Source of the DNA: Skeletonema tropicum
Lineage: Eukaryota; Bacillariophyta; Thalassiosirophyceae; Thalassiosirales; Thalassiosiraceae
Reading direction: 5' to 3'
Length of the DNA: 64,000 nucleotides
NCBI GenBank assembly: GCA_037178625.1
Contig: CM074129.1
Location: 3,782,001 to 3,846,000, forward strand
Positions 52,365-62,648 of this stretch are shown here, piece after piece. The notes below the pieces were generated by a model. The model was not told the DNA's origin, did not search any database, and was given only the letters and a program-made list of their open reading frames with translations. A program made the translations under genes and the position numbers. Numbering within the stretch: the first letter of the stretch is position 1; each line of letters starts with the position of its first letter.

Positions 52365-53954
52365 ATGATGCAAAGAATAATCCTCACCTCTCAAAGAAGA
52401 GAATTACTAACATCGGCGGCATCATCTGCCTCCGCTGCCTCGCGACCTGCTGCTTCGTCCACCACAAGATCTTTCTCCGCCGCCGTAGTCGAGGAAGATC
52501 CCAACGATGGACGCTTCAGTATCCAGGGTACTTTCCGAGAGGGGCGTGCTTCCTATCTTGATATGAGTGCTACGACTCCAATGGATCCACGAGTGTTGGA
52601 TAAGATGATGCCTTTCATGGTGAGTAAAAACAATAATAGCAGTGGTTATTGTATTTGACACATCACTTGTGCATGTGATTATTTTTTATGCAATTTAATA
52701 TTCATTCAAAGCTTTTGAGATAAATATCCTCACCGCGTCTAAATATTCTTTCTTGCCGTAATAATCAATACAATACAATACAATAAATTGATATAGATTG
52801 GATCCTACGGTAACCCCCACTCCCGAACACACTCTTACGGCTGGGAATCCGAAACAATCGTCGAAAACGCACGAGAACAAATCGCCGCCCTCGTCGGTGC
52901 CTCCCCCAAAGAAATCATCTTCACATCCGGTGCGACGGAAAGTAACAATCTAAGTATCAAGGGAGCTGCGCACTTTTATGGGATGAAGGGGGCCAAGAAT
53001 AAAAAGCATGTGATTACTACACAGACGGAGCACAAGTGTGTTTTGGATAGTTGCCGATTTTTAGAACAGGAGGGGTTTGATGTGACGTATTTGCCTGTTA
53101 TGGAGGCTACGGGAATGGTGTGCATGGATGAATTGGAAAGTGCCATGAGGGATGATACATTACTTGTGAGTGTCATGGCAGTCAACAATGAAATTGGGAC
53201 ACGTCAACCTATCGAAGAAATTGGAGCATTATGCCGCAAAAAGAAGATTTTATTCCATACAGATGCTGCGCAAATGTTGGGGAAACTTCCAATTGACGTG
53301 AATGCCATGAATATTGATTTGATGTCGCTTTCGTCCCATAAGATTTACGGTCCAAAGGGAGTTGGGGCACTTTACGTCCGTCGTCGACCCCGTGTGCGTC
53401 TGGAGCCACTCTTTAGTGGTGGTGGACAAGAACGTGGTCTCCGATCTGGGACTTTGGCGCACACACTCTGTGCTGGATTTGGTGCCGCGTGTGAACTTGC
53501 TCAAAAGGAAATGGCCAATGATACTGCTTGGATTCAATATTTGAGTGATAAATTGTGTAATGGGATTGAAGAGAGGATACCTATGGTGACGAGGAATGGA
53601 CATCCTGAGTTGAGACACCCTGGCTGTGTCAATTATTCATTTGCGTATGTGGAGGGAGAGTCGTTGCTTATGGCGTTGAAGAATGTGGCCGTTTCTAGTG
53701 GATCGGCGTGTACTAGTGCATCACTTGAGCCGAGTTATGTGTTGCGTGCTTTAGGAGTGGACGATGAGCTGGCACATGGTAGTTTGAGATTTGGTCTTGG
53801 TCGATTCACATCGGAGGAGGAAGTTGACTTTTTGTTGGACTTATTGGAGGAGCATGTAGGTCGTTTAAGAGATATGAGTCCATTGTGGGAGATGGTCCAA
53901 GAGGGCATTGATCTAAAGTCAATTCAGTGGAGTCAGGATGCTCATCATCATTGA
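52365..53954 (+). CDS. NFS1: Mitochondrial cysteine desulfurase NFS1
   Basis: Exons are 52365-52619 and 52797-53954, with a 177-nt intron (GTGAGT...ATATAG) containing CAATA repeats. The product is 470 aa. The start [20 protein letters not shown] begins an Arg/Ser/Ala-rich mitochondrial presequence. Class V aminotransferase features are complete: [42 protein letters not shown], the PLP lysine in [10 protein letters not shown] (~residue 264), and the catalytic-loop Cys in [17 protein letters not shown] (~389). It converts cysteine to alanine and passes sulfur to ISCU for Fe-S cluster assembly. The C-terminal [11 protein letters not shown] end is typical of eukaryotic NFS1/IscS. An upstream in-frame Met at 52197 exists but gives a non-conserved extension. 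Confidence 0.97.
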
Positions 53955-54030
53955 GGATCTTATCTCTATGTAATAGTTTAGAGATGTGGACGTGCTTGTG
54001 ATTCTGAGTTTTGCACGTCTGGAAGATATG

Positions 54031-54290
54031 TTATAACTTAGACAAATGATTGCTCGATGGAGGTGGTACTTCTATAATATCAGTGTAGAAGGTTGAGAGT
54101 CTCTTTGTCCACGATGCGAGAGGTATCTCTTTGGTGATGAACAGATAACCTTCTAGAACGATCTTACGAATAGCAGATAGAAAAGTCTCCCTCTCCTCCT
54201 TTGAGAGACTGAAAGGCAGTTGCAAGGTTATTGCAGGGTTAGATTGTGTTGTGACATGAGAGGTAGACGGTGTTGCCTGATCTGTGGTGC
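54031..54290 (-). CDS. Possible small gene or terminal exon, unknown
   Basis: A frame reading QATPSTSHVTTQSNPAITLQ, then LPFSLSKEERETFLSAIRKI, is open and ends at 54031. A CACCACAG acceptor-like sequence lies just before it (near 54285). The helical, charged composition looks coding, but no upstream exon is evident and no family is recognised. It overlaps nothing else; NFS1 ends 77 bp away on the other strand. Confidence 0.3.
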
Positions 54291-54585
54291 ATAATAATTA
54301 ACATAGCAGTATATAACACAACGTAATATCGATATCTCCGTCAAGAAACGATAAAAGTGTACGAAATCCAACAAAGACTTCTGTTCATGATGCTGGCATA
54401 TTTGTTATATCTATAATATTTCATTTCTATTTTCAACAGTAAAGATTTCATATTTGTGGTTGGTTTGATTTGTCGTGAACAATGGCACACAACCCACAAA
54501 CACAAAGCAATGGCAGTGCTTTCCTTCTTTCCGTTTCCGCCGTGATTCTGATTTGAAACACGTTCGAAGTCGATTGAACCTCTGT

Positions 54586-56106
54586 TCAAAAGTTCATCGT
54601 AGTCTCTGGGTGAGCCTTCAGTAGCCGAAAGACACAGTCCGTGTATTCGATGCTGTCTCTATCAAGGTCCTCATTGTCCCAAAGAAGGTCGATGGGAAGC
54701 TTCTTGTCAGCATTCCGTGCCGATACTGACATATCATCATACTTCTCCAGAAGTAGCGCTACAGTTTCGTACTTTGCACCACGGCATGCACGATGAAGGG
54801 CCGTGTTTCTTCCTCGGTCCTCGACGAAAATAGTTGTCGTGTCGAGCCCGACAAGATACTTCGCGACGTTCGCAGAATCGTGATGCTCACATGCGATGTG
54901 CAAAGGTATCATGCCGTTGACATCGGAAGTTCTTATTGCGGAAGGATTACCTTTCACCAATAGCTTGGTCGACCCAAGGGTGGCATTATCTTGAAGCGCT
55001 CTGTGCAGAGGAAGGCGTCCATTGCCGCCAGGCGTTGTCATCAGATGGCGGTCTTCGGCTTGGTGAGCATATAATTGTTGACTACTGATGAAATCTTTCA
55101 TTTGTCGGTGTATGTGCGGATTCAAAATATGGAACGTAAAGCGAATGAAGTCTTCAATCGCTTCTGGGTGTGCATCGTAAATTGCCTTGATCATTTGGAT
55201 ACCAGCCATAACATTTGAATCATTATAATCCAACGAATAAGCAAAACGAAGCAGAGATTCTCCGTGCCACCTCTGCTGAAGCTTCACATTTGGATCACAT
55301 TCCAGCAGGTATTCTACGATTTCCACGGCGCCTTCTGGGTTAGATCGTCTGCACAGGCTTGAAATTGCTAGGTGAATTGGATATTCGCCCATTGTTATTG
55401 TATGATTGATGGCATCGGGGTAAAGTTTGTACAAGTATTCAACCGTGGCAACAGGGCAGTGTTCACACGCAACATGGAGAGGTAGGCAACCGTCGTAATC
55501 ACTCATTCGCACGGATCCAGGATACGCTGTGATTAACACCTGGCAAAACTCAGGAGATTTTGCCCTATAAGCAGCAATGTGAATTGGAAGAAAGCCGTCT
55601 CTATAGCCGTCTCTGGCAAATTGGCGGACTGCTTGAGGATGCTTCTCAATGAGTAGCACTGCAATTTGTACAGCAACAGTTTCGTTGATCTCTCTGTTGG
55701 CACATAAGTAGTGCAAAGGTATCCAACCGTCACATGTTACACCGCGAGCAGAATTGGGAGCTTTTTCAATGAGGAGCTGTATAATCCCCAATGTCATACT
55801 TTTGTTTAAGCATGCAATATGGAGCGGTGTGCTCCCATCGTAAAGAAAAAGACTTGGAGCAGCAGGAAAAGATTCGAGAAGGCATCGAATTATTCCCTCG
55901 GTGACTGTTTCATTTTGGCATGCACGAAAAAATGCACCATAATAACATTGCGTGATGGAATAATTGGAGTATAATTTATCAGCAAATCCATGTCGCTCAA
56001 ATAATTTGCGTAGGCCTTCTTCCGAAAGCAAGTCCGAACCGCAATATGAGAGCAGCAATTCAGCTGATTGTCTGTCGTTATTGTCGCTCTCGCTCATGGT
56101 TGACAT
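54586..56106 (-). CDS. Ankyrin-repeat protein
   Basis: This is a 506-residue intronless ORF made of about ten ankyrin-like repeats. Clear ones include DGSTPLHIACLNKSMTLGII, DGWIPLHYLCANREINETV, DGFLPIHIAAYRAKSPEF, DGCLPLHVACEHCPVATVEY, NGRLPLHRALQDNATLGS, NGMIPLHIACEHHDSANVA and GRNTALHRACRGAKYETVA. The repeats are of the long form with PLHxAC, common in large diatom ankyrin families. There is no signal peptide, membrane segment or catalytic domain. It is probably a protein-binding adaptor. The first Met (56106, MSTMSESDNND) is taken as the start. Confidence 0.88.
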   Translation of the reverse strand: MSTMSESDNNDRQSAELLLSYCGSDLLSEEGLRKLFERHGFADKLYSNYSITQCYYGAFFRACQNETVTEGIIRCLLESFPAAPSLFLYDGSTPLHIACLNKSMTLGIIQLLIEKAPNSARGVTCDGWIPLHYLCANREINETVAVQIAVLLIEKHPQAVRQFARDGYRDGFLPIHIAAYRAKSPEFCQVLITAYPGSVRMSDYDGCLPLHVACEHCPVATVEYLYKLYPDAINHTITMGEYPIHLAISSLCRRSNPEGAVEIVEYLLECDPNVKLQQRWHGESLLRFAYSLDYNDSNVMAGIQMIKAIYDAHPEAIEDFIRFTFHILNPHIHRQMKDFISSQQLYAHQAEDRHLMTTPGGNGRLPLHRALQDNATLGSTKLLVKGNPSAIRTSDVNGMIPLHIACEHHDSANVAKYLVGLDTTTIFVEDRGRNTALHRACRGAKYETVALLLEKYDDMSVSARNADKKLPIDLLWDNEDLDRDSIEYTDCVFRLLKAHPETTMNF

Positions 56107-56490
56107 AGACCATCAACAGCGAACTTCATGATTTATGATGTCAACGCGAAAAGAAAAGTGCTGAATGAAAAGCTGCGCTCTGCGCTAAGAAGTACGTATC
56201 TTCGCGGACTCCTGAGAACCAATCAGACGTAGGAATTGGTTACCCTATGAGTAAGTCGGTCGCAACGGTACAGACGGAAAACGCCCACGCGTCTTTTTGA
56301 TCTTGGATGTTGGATCTTTTTGCCTTCTGCGCTTCTTGCTTGCTGGTTGCGTTGCTGATGGTTGCTGATGGCTGGGCAGCTGTTCTTCTTGGTAGAGTGT
56401 GAAATGAAAATTAGATTGATCATACCATACCATACTTATCATGCAGAAGAACATTTTTTTGTAATAGTCTTCACGTTACTACAACCAACC
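56107..56490. other. Divergent promoter region
   Basis: This 384-bp spacer lies between the starts of the ankyrin gene and the DEP-oxidoreductase gene. It contains short ORFs only, including an in-frame 43-codon extension of the downstream gene that I reject as leader. Confidence 0.4.
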
Positions 56491-58503
56491 ATGGAAATAA
56501 CAAACGAGGTCCTCGATCAAATTGCAGCTCGGTTCAAGGCTGGCGTCACTATCAAAGATCGCACCTACCGCCTCTCTAAGTATCCTTCTTGCTTTGTCGG
56601 TAAAGAGGCCGTCGACTTCATGATCAACGAGGGTCTAGCAGCATCACGTGATGAGGCGGTCCAGCTCGGTCAATGTATCATGACAGAACTGGGTGTATTT
56701 GAACACGTCACAAGAGATCATGTGTTTGCTGATGAATATCTGTTCTATCATTTTGTCGATCGAGGCGATGTAGCACAGAATCCAACAACCAGAAAGAGAT
56801 TCGATTGGGCAGATTATCTCGCCCCGACTACTTCAGTAAGCAAGAACCTACAACCTGATCTACCCCTTCCTGACTTTGAGTCGGTACCAACAACCGATGC
56901 TCATGTAGCGACAAATGTTTGGCCTTTGGATGAACACAATCAAAAGTTGCTCAACAACGTGCATCCTACTAATTGGGTAGATCCCCAAGCAAAGAACAAT
57001 AAGTATGATTTGGTAGTAATTGGTGCCGGTGCTGCAGGCTTGGTCACATCTGCAGGAGCCGCTGGGGTGGGGGCAAAAGTAGCATTGATTGAAGAAGGCT
57101 TACTTGGTGGAGATTGCCTGAATGTTGGTTGCGTACCTTCAAAGGCCCTCATCCATGCTGCTTCGCTTGCACATTCTCTCAAGAATACGGAGCATCTTGC
57201 CGATTCTGGAATATCCATCAATGGTAATGTACAGATTGATTTCCTCAAGATTATGGAGAGGGTTAGAAGAATTCGTAGTGAAATTAGCCCGAATGATTCT
57301 GCAGATAGGTTCACGAAGCTGGGCGTTGAAGTCTTTTTGGGTAGAGGAAAGTTTGTTGATGGCAACAGTGTTGAAGTGAATGGGAAAGTGTTGCACTTTA
57401 ACAAAGCAGTGATTGCATCTGGGGGGTATCCCTCGATAATTCCAATGCCTGGACTCAAGGAACTGCACTATCTCAACATGAATCCTGGCGATGAGCCACG
57501 TCCGTATGTAATGACAAACGAGACGTTTTTCAACATGACAAAGCAGCCGAAGAAATTGGTCGTTATTGGACCTGGTGTGATTGGAATGGAAATGGCTCAG
57601 TCCATGCAACGGCTAGGGACACAAGTAACTGTCTTGGGGAGATCTGGTAGAGTGTTACCGAAGGAGGATGAAGACCATGCGTCTATAGTGCAAAACCAAC
57701 TGGAAAAAGACGGAGTTGAGTTTAGGCTCAGTGTCACTGAATACATTTCTGCCGAGCTCACCGGCACCATTGTTGATGGGTTGCCCGAAATAGCCTTCAA
57801 AATCAAAGAAAAGGGAAGTGAGTCAATTACCGAGTTGGTTGTTGATGCGATCCTGATTGCTTCCGGTCGTCGTCCCAACGTTTCTGGTATGGATTTGGAC
57901 AATGCTGGGGTCGAGTATGATGTCCGACAAGGAATCTTAGTAAATGACAAACTCCAGACGACAAATACAAAGATTTACTCAGCTGGAGATTGTTGTTCTA
58001 CGCCTTTCAAATTTACGCACGCGGCTGATTTCATGGCCAGAGCCGTTATCCGAAACGCCTTGTTCTTTGGGAAAGAAAAGATGAGCAACCTGCTCATTCC
58101 GTATGCAACCTACACTGAACCCGAGATTGCTTCAGTTGGTCTTTACGGGAAGGATTGTGAAGCCAAAGGGATCATGTATGCGACGTACGAAAAACATTTT
58201 AGCGACAATGACCGTGCCATTTGTGAAGGCGACAATGTAGGTATGGTTCGAATCAGAGTCGAAGAGAAATCAGGCAAGATTTTAGGTGCTACAATCATTG
58301 GTAAGAATGCTGGAAATCTCATTTCGGAGATTACTCTTGCCATGCAATCAAATGTTTCGCTTGGGAGTATCGCCACTGTCATTCATCCATATCCGACCTA
58401 CGCTGAAGCAATTCGGCAGTCTGGTGACCTTTACAACAAAACAAAGTTGACTCCAACTGCCAAAACACTCTTGAGAGGTATCATCAAAGTTCAACGCTTC
58501 TAA
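56491..58503 (+). CDS. DEP domain fused to MerA-like FAD/NAD(P) disulfide oxidoreductase
   Basis: The start is MEITNEVLDQIAARF (56491); the product is 670 aa and intronless. Residues ~5-95 are a DEP domain (GVTIKDRTYRLSKYPSCFVG, KEAVDFMI, DEYLFYHFVDRG). From ~170 a class I pyridine nucleotide-disulfide oxidoreductase begins: VVIGAGAAGLVTSAG (FAD), GGDCLNVGCVPSKAL with the redox Cys pair (~209/214), VIGPGVIGMEMAQ (NAD(P)), IYSAGDCC, and HPYPTYAEAIR, which carries the His-Glu pair of the dimer interface. It lacks the vicinal Cys-Cys tail of mercuric reductase. DEP domains bind membranes or GPCR/G-protein partners, so a membrane-recruited reductase is possible. The electron acceptor is unknown. 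No plastid or mitochondrial signal is seen. Confidence 0.85.
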   Translation: MEITNEVLDQIAARFKAGVTIKDRTYRLSKYPSCFVGKEAVDFMINEGLAASRDEAVQLGQCIMTELGVFEHVTRDHVFADEYLFYHFVDRGDVAQNPTTRKRFDWADYLAPTTSVSKNLQPDLPLPDFESVPTTDAHVATNVWPLDEHNQKLLNNVHPTNWVDPQAKNNKYDLVVIGAGAAGLVTSAGAAGVGAKVALIEEGLLGGDCLNVGCVPSKALIHAASLAHSLKNTEHLADSGISINGNVQIDFLKIMERVRRIRSEISPNDSADRFTKLGVEVFLGRGKFVDGNSVEVNGKVLHFNKAVIASGGYPSIIPMPGLKELHYLNMNPGDEPRPYVMTNETFFNMTKQPKKLVVIGPGVIGMEMAQSMQRLGTQVTVLGRSGRVLPKEDEDHASIVQNQLEKDGVEFRLSVTEYISAELTGTIVDGLPEIAFKIKEKGSESITELVVDAILIASGRRPNVSGMDLDNAGVEYDVRQGILVNDKLQTTNTKIYSAGDCCSTPFKFTHAADFMARAVIRNALFFGKEKMSNLLIPYATYTEPEIASVGLYGKDCEAKGIMYATYEKHFSDNDRAICEGDNVGMVRIRVEEKSGKILGATIIGKNAGNLISEITLAMQSNVSLGSIATVIHPYPTYAEAIRQSGDLYNKTKLTPTAKTLLRGIIKVQRF

Positions 58504-58684
58504 TCTTGCTTGCTCGAGTTGTGGAGGTTGAAAACGAGTGAGTGGGCTTGGGCAAGAACTAAACGTCAAGAGATGTAGGAGTAATAATTAATTTTGTGTT
58601 CTAGGAGTAACTGCTTTCCCAGCGAATTGTATAATATGCAAATCATTTGCACAGCAATCTTTACACATCTCGAATATAAGAGAA

Positions 58685-59191
58685 TTACATGGCATCAATC
58701 ATAAACTGAAAATCTCCAGAAAGCACCCGTTTCGTACAAACCTTCACATCATCTTCCCCACTCTTGGCACGCAATCCATCATTCCGACATCCAGCCATAG
58801 CCCTACGTTTCTTCGATGCATCACTCTCTTCAATTCCCTCCTTTAAATCTAAATTACCCGCTCCCTGTGCAGCTAAAAAGACATCTTCTGTTCCCATGGC
58901 TTGTGCTTTTTCGAGTCGTTTCTTCCATGTCGTTTGCCAGTCCTCATCTGTGACTTCATCGTATTCACCTGTTTCTTCGTTTAGTATGTATCTTGCAGTG
59001 GCTATTTGAGGTATTGTGAGTACTGCAGCTGTGGCGAATGTGTTGAGGAAGGATCTACGTGAAGAGTTTTCTGCAACAGTATTTGATGCTAGCTTTGAGG
59101 ATGAGGAAGGTGCGGTTCCAAAGCCTTGTACTGATGACAGTAGGCTCAGTGCGATGATGCACAGTGAAAGAAGAGAGATAGACGATGGCAT
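58685..59191 (-). CDS. Tat-targeted thylakoid lumen protein, unknown function
   Basis: This is a 168-residue intronless ORF. MPSSISLLSLCIIALSLLSS is an ER signal peptide followed by VQGFGTAP, a plastid-entry motif with Phe at the cleavage site. A twin-arginine signal comes next: SSRRSFLNTFATAAVLTIP ending TATARY-like (IATARYIL), which directs Tat transport into the thylakoid lumen. The mature part of ~100 residues (YDEVTDEDWQTTWKKRLEKA, AMAGCRNDGLR, KVCTKRV) is small and charged. I cannot name the family. It is head to head with the lumen pentapeptide protein at 59523, with 331 bp between starts. Confidence 0.8.
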   Translation of the reverse strand: MPSSISLLSLCIIALSLLSSVQGFGTAPSSSSKLASNTVAENSSRRSFLNTFATAAVLTIPQIATARYILNEETGEYDEVTDEDWQTTWKKRLEKAQAMGTEDVFLAAQGAGNLDLKEGIEESDASKKRRAMAGCRNDGLRAKSGEDDVKVCTKRVLSGDFQFMIDAM

Positions 59192-59522
59192 CGTTGAAGA
59201 ATGTTATTTGATTGCTCTGTCTGTGATCATAGCATAAGAGGAAAGTAGGTCGAGGAAGTAACAATCATCAAGGCAAGAGCAACCAAAGCAAAGGGAAGGG
59301 CGACACGATGTTGTTGTGAAGAGTGAAGAGTTGAAGTAGGTACGTCAGCACAGCTGATCGGGGCTATCCGATTATAATCAATTAGAGGCAGCTCTTTTTT
59401 CAATTTGTTGACGCTGATTCATTCAATCATCATCGCGACAACCTGCGACAACGCTGTGCAATGGTACTCTGCATCTCCGTGGCCTACTCTCATACTTCTT
59501 GTTCTCTTAGACTAAATAAACG
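59192..59522. other. Divergent promoter between two lumen protein genes
   Basis: 331 bp shared by two genes whose products both go to the thylakoid lumen. I see no specific regulatory motif that I can support. Confidence 0.5.
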
Positions 59523-60257
59523 ATGCAACAATCCAAAATGGTAGCCAAGACGACAACACTCCTCAGCCTCTTAATGGCGTCCAGCACATCCGCTTTCGCA
59601 CCTCAAATGATGCAAAACAACTCACCAAGCTGCAGCACACAACTCTCCGCCACAAACAACAACAACAATGAATCTTCTGCCCAATTAGCCGCAGCCACAA
59701 TCGCCATCGCCTCCTCCCTCCTCCTCTCCCCACTCTCCGCCAACGCCGACGGACAAACCAAGGAATTCAAACTCCCACCAATCGACAAGGCCGATAAGTC
59801 CAGATGTGTCCTCAACTCCAGTAAGATGGGCCAAGCCAACGCAGCACGCGACAAGCTATACGACTTACGTGAATGTCCTCTCTCCGGAGTACAGGGCAAC
59901 GAATTTGATCTTAGTGGAGTTATCATGACCGATACGGATGTTTCCAAGGCCAACTTTCGTGATGCACAATTCTCCAAGGGATATTTGAGAAATAGTAATT
60001 TTGACGGGGCCGACTTTACGAATGCTATTGTCGACCGTGCCACTTTCAAGGGCAGTTCGTTGAAGGGGACGATATTTACCAATGCTGTTTTGACGGCGAC
60101 TAGTTTCGAGGGGGCGGATGTGGAAAACGCGGATTTTACGGATGCGTATATCGGAGATTACGACATTAGGAACTTGTGTAAGAACCCTACTTTGAAGGGG
60201 GAGAATCCGACTACTGGGGCGGATACTCGTCTTTCTGCCAATTGTAAACTCAATTAG
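59523..60257 (+). CDS. Thylakoid lumen pentapeptide-repeat protein
   Basis: This is a 244-residue intronless ORF. The signal peptide ends in SSTSAFAPQMM, a textbook ASAFAP motif. An Asn-rich linker (SATNNNNNESS) and a second hydrophobic segment (AAATIAIASSLLLSPLSANA|D) give thylakoid transfer and lumen processing. The mature part contains A(D/N)LxX pentapeptides: VSKANFRDAQF, LRNSNFDGADFTNAIVDRA, TFKGSSLKGTIFTNAV and TSFEGADVENADFTDAYIG. It resembles the plant lumen pentapeptide proteins TL17/TL20.3. Function is unknown; the right-handed quadrilateral beta-helix is probably a binding surface. It has two Cys in the mature region plus CKN near the end that may form a disulfide. Confidence 0.9.
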   Translation: MQQSKMVAKTTTLLSLLMASSTSAFAPQMMQNNSPSCSTQLSATNNNNNESSAQLAAATIAIASSLLLSPLSANADGQTKEFKLPPIDKADKSRCVLNSSKMGQANAARDKLYDLRECPLSGVQGNEFDLSGVIMTDTDVSKANFRDAQFSKGYLRNSNFDGADFTNAIVDRATFKGSSLKGTIFTNAVLTATSFEGADVENADFTDAYIGDYDIRNLCKNPTLKGENPTTGADTRLSANCKLN

Positions 60258-60387
60258 AAGGAAGGGTGTTTGTGAGAGAGAGAGAGATGTATGACGTGCA
60301 CATGTAGGGGTTTTGATATGTACATGCAATTAAAACAACCAATTATCTACACAACCTAATGAAGTCTTCTTCTTGTGAATGCCACCT

Positions 60388-62247
60388 TCATTTTTTCTTT
60401 GGAATCAATTGCTTCAGAATGTCATTCACCCCATCTATTGTCAGCTTGGCTGCCTCCAATCTTTGAAGTATGCTTGTCATCTTCAACAGATCACTTCGAG
60501 ATGGACTTTCTGCTCCAGAGATTGAGAGTCCGTCGAGCAACATCCAAATCACGTAAGAGAGTCGATGAGCTCGCCGAAGGGTAGAATACTTGGATGAAGT
60601 CGCTGAAATTCGATCCACACGAACAAATGGACTTTTGAACGAAGTACCAATGTTACCTCCAGAATTCTCCATTGATGCAGCAGCACCCTCCAGCAAGAAA
60701 TCCTTGGGCCAATCGTTTCGCTTGGGCAGAAGCCCCATCAGTTGACTTGGCATGGGCACAGTAGCTGGACTAACCATGGTAAGGAGCCGAAGCATAGTGT
60801 CCAAACTACGCCATAGATGATATTCCATCATTTGAACTGCCTCCACCGACGTGGACGAAGGAGTGGACGACATAGAGGACGATGGTTCTGGAAGAAACAG
60901 CGATGAAGAATCTTCAGTTTCAGAAAACAAATCCTCCTCGGAGGAAGGTGTTTGCGCCCTTGCCAAATTTTTCCAGTATGCTTCGAGAGATCGAGTAGTC
61001 ACTGATTCTGCATCGTCCAATGAGCCGTATGAGAATTTATCATAGTTCATCAGCTGTACTACGCTCATGTAAGCATCTGCTTTTTCTCGCTCTTGTTTCC
61101 GAATAGCATCCTTGATTTTTCTGGTAGCATTGCTGTCAGTTGATTTTGCCTTCAAAGCATCTATATTGTTTGGACGCTTGGGTTTCTCTTCTAGAAATAT
61201 TGGGAGGCATTCAAATTGTCGACAACGCAATGAGTCTGCCACTGCTGCTGCTCTTGCGGCTCCGCTTACGGCAGATGGACTTGAAGAGAGTGGATTGTTC
61301 TCACCAACGTTATTGCTAGTGTCATGACTTGAAAGAATCGAAGCACTCGACATGAGCGCCTTGTCAAAATACATCTTCATCAACTCATCATCCGGTGCAA
61401 GTTGCACATCGGTGCACAGATATGGATGTTTGGATGACACATTGTGAATACGAATCTTGTCAATAGCCTGAACTGCCAGAACAATTCGTCCATCTTCATC
61501 GTGGAATCGACGATCTGTAATGCGGAAGAGTGTCCCATAAAGACCTTGAGCGCGTTTTAATTCGTATTGGATATCGTTGTATGCTTCTGTGTTGTCAATG
61601 TTTGGAATGTCGTCTTGTGTCGATGATTCTGATGCACTAGTAGAAGTGGCGGATGACGTTGAATCCGGTAGAAACACATGTGCAAAATACCATGGAGCCG
61701 GGCCAGATAGAATAGAATGGAACATGTGACAGTGCTGTGGATTATGAATGTTCCATACGAATTGATAACCGGGTAGTATTGCCGCACTATCGGCACTTTG
61801 AATTCCGTCATAGGATGTGATTGTCGGTAGGTTCCATAAAGATGTGTGTCCGTAGGATAGAGTATTGGCACAGGATTTGGACTGAACAGGAGACGACGTT
61901 ACCGCAACTGATGACGAAGAGGCAGAAGAATTCGGCTCCTTGTAATACACCTTTTGCAATTCTCGCACCATCTCCATCCTTCTTGCACGATCATGATCAC
62001 TCTCTAGTTCCGAGAAGGGAGCTGCGTCCTCGTTGTAATTCTTTGGTGGTGCAACATTTTCCTTCCTATTTGGCTCGTTTTCAAATATATCATCGAAGAG
62101 AGAATCATGGAGTTCTGAAGAAGATCTGTGAAGAGCTGCTGTGCTTTTGAAGTGAGGTATGGAAGCAAAACCAGATGCTTCTTCGCTGTGGAGAAAAGCT
62201 AATAGCAAGCATAAAGACTTCTTCATTGTTTTCATTCTTCTCTGCAC
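60388..62247 (-). CDS. Plastid-targeted protein with LON N-terminal-like domain
   Basis: This is a 619-residue intronless ORF. MKKSLCLLLAFLHSEEASGF with SGFASIPHF is a signal peptide plus plastid Phe motif. Translation could start at Met 1, 5 or 8 of the frame. Residues ~150-300 follow a LON substrate-binding domain: AILPGYQFVWNIHNPQHCHM (family LFPG...HVFEPRY), YGTLFRITDRRFHDEDGRIV and LAVQAIDKIRI (GT..I...DGR...GxxRF). A helical C-terminal half follows without the AAA or protease parts of Lon, so it is a stand-alone LON-domain protein as in cyanobacteria and plastids. Ser-rich linkers are lineage-specific. Confidence 0.65.
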   Translation of the reverse strand: MQRRMKTMKKSLCLLLAFLHSEEASGFASIPHFKSTAALHRSSSELHDSLFDDIFENEPNRKENVAPPKNYNEDAAPFSELESDHDRARRMEMVRELQKVYYKEPNSSASSSSVAVTSSPVQSKSCANTLSYGHTSLWNLPTITSYDGIQSADSAAILPGYQFVWNIHNPQHCHMFHSILSGPAPWYFAHVFLPDSTSSATSTSASESSTQDDIPNIDNTEAYNDIQYELKRAQGLYGTLFRITDRRFHDEDGRIVLAVQAIDKIRIHNVSSKHPYLCTDVQLAPDDELMKMYFDKALMSSASILSSHDTSNNVGENNPLSSSPSAVSGAARAAAVADSLRCRQFECLPIFLEEKPKRPNNIDALKAKSTDSNATRKIKDAIRKQEREKADAYMSVVQLMNYDKFSYGSLDDAESVTTRSLEAYWKNLARAQTPSSEEDLFSETEDSSSLFLPEPSSSMSSTPSSTSVEAVQMMEYHLWRSLDTMLRLLTMVSPATVPMPSQLMGLLPKRNDWPKDFLLEGAAASMENSGGNIGTSFKSPFVRVDRISATSSKYSTLRRAHRLSYVIWMLLDGLSISGAESPSRSDLLKMTSILQRLEAAKLTIDGVNDILKQLIPKKK

Positions 62248-62640
62248 AAATAATGAATGATGCTCAACTGCTCTTGCTCTTCGTAGAAGTGCACATCATT
62301 GTAATGCAGAATCACCTTCAAACCGAACAATAGAACAATTGCATGTGGTTCGGCTATGGCATCATTGTCGATGTAATCAGGATTTCGATGATGTCTTCAA
62401 ATTCTCAATTCTCAGGAATTCTCATCAAAGATTCTCGATTCTCATTCTCGCCTGTGTTGTAAAACATTGATATCTAAAAATTCAGCGACGTGGGGAGCTT
62501 GGGATCCACTGGCATTCTACGGATTTTGATCGGGGTTTTCACCATATTGTTTAAGGTATTCCGCATATTCCTAGAAAGACGTCGGAATCACCAGAATAGA
62601 AGTCCTTAGATCGCACAGCAAACACCCACAACATGCAACA
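62248..62640. other. Intergenic region with ATTCTC hexamer cluster
   Basis: ATTCTC occurs six times between 62401 and 62449 (62401, 62408, 62418, 62431, 62438, 62444). The rest shows no gene. Confidence 0.5.
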
Positions 62641-62648
62641 GCAACAAC

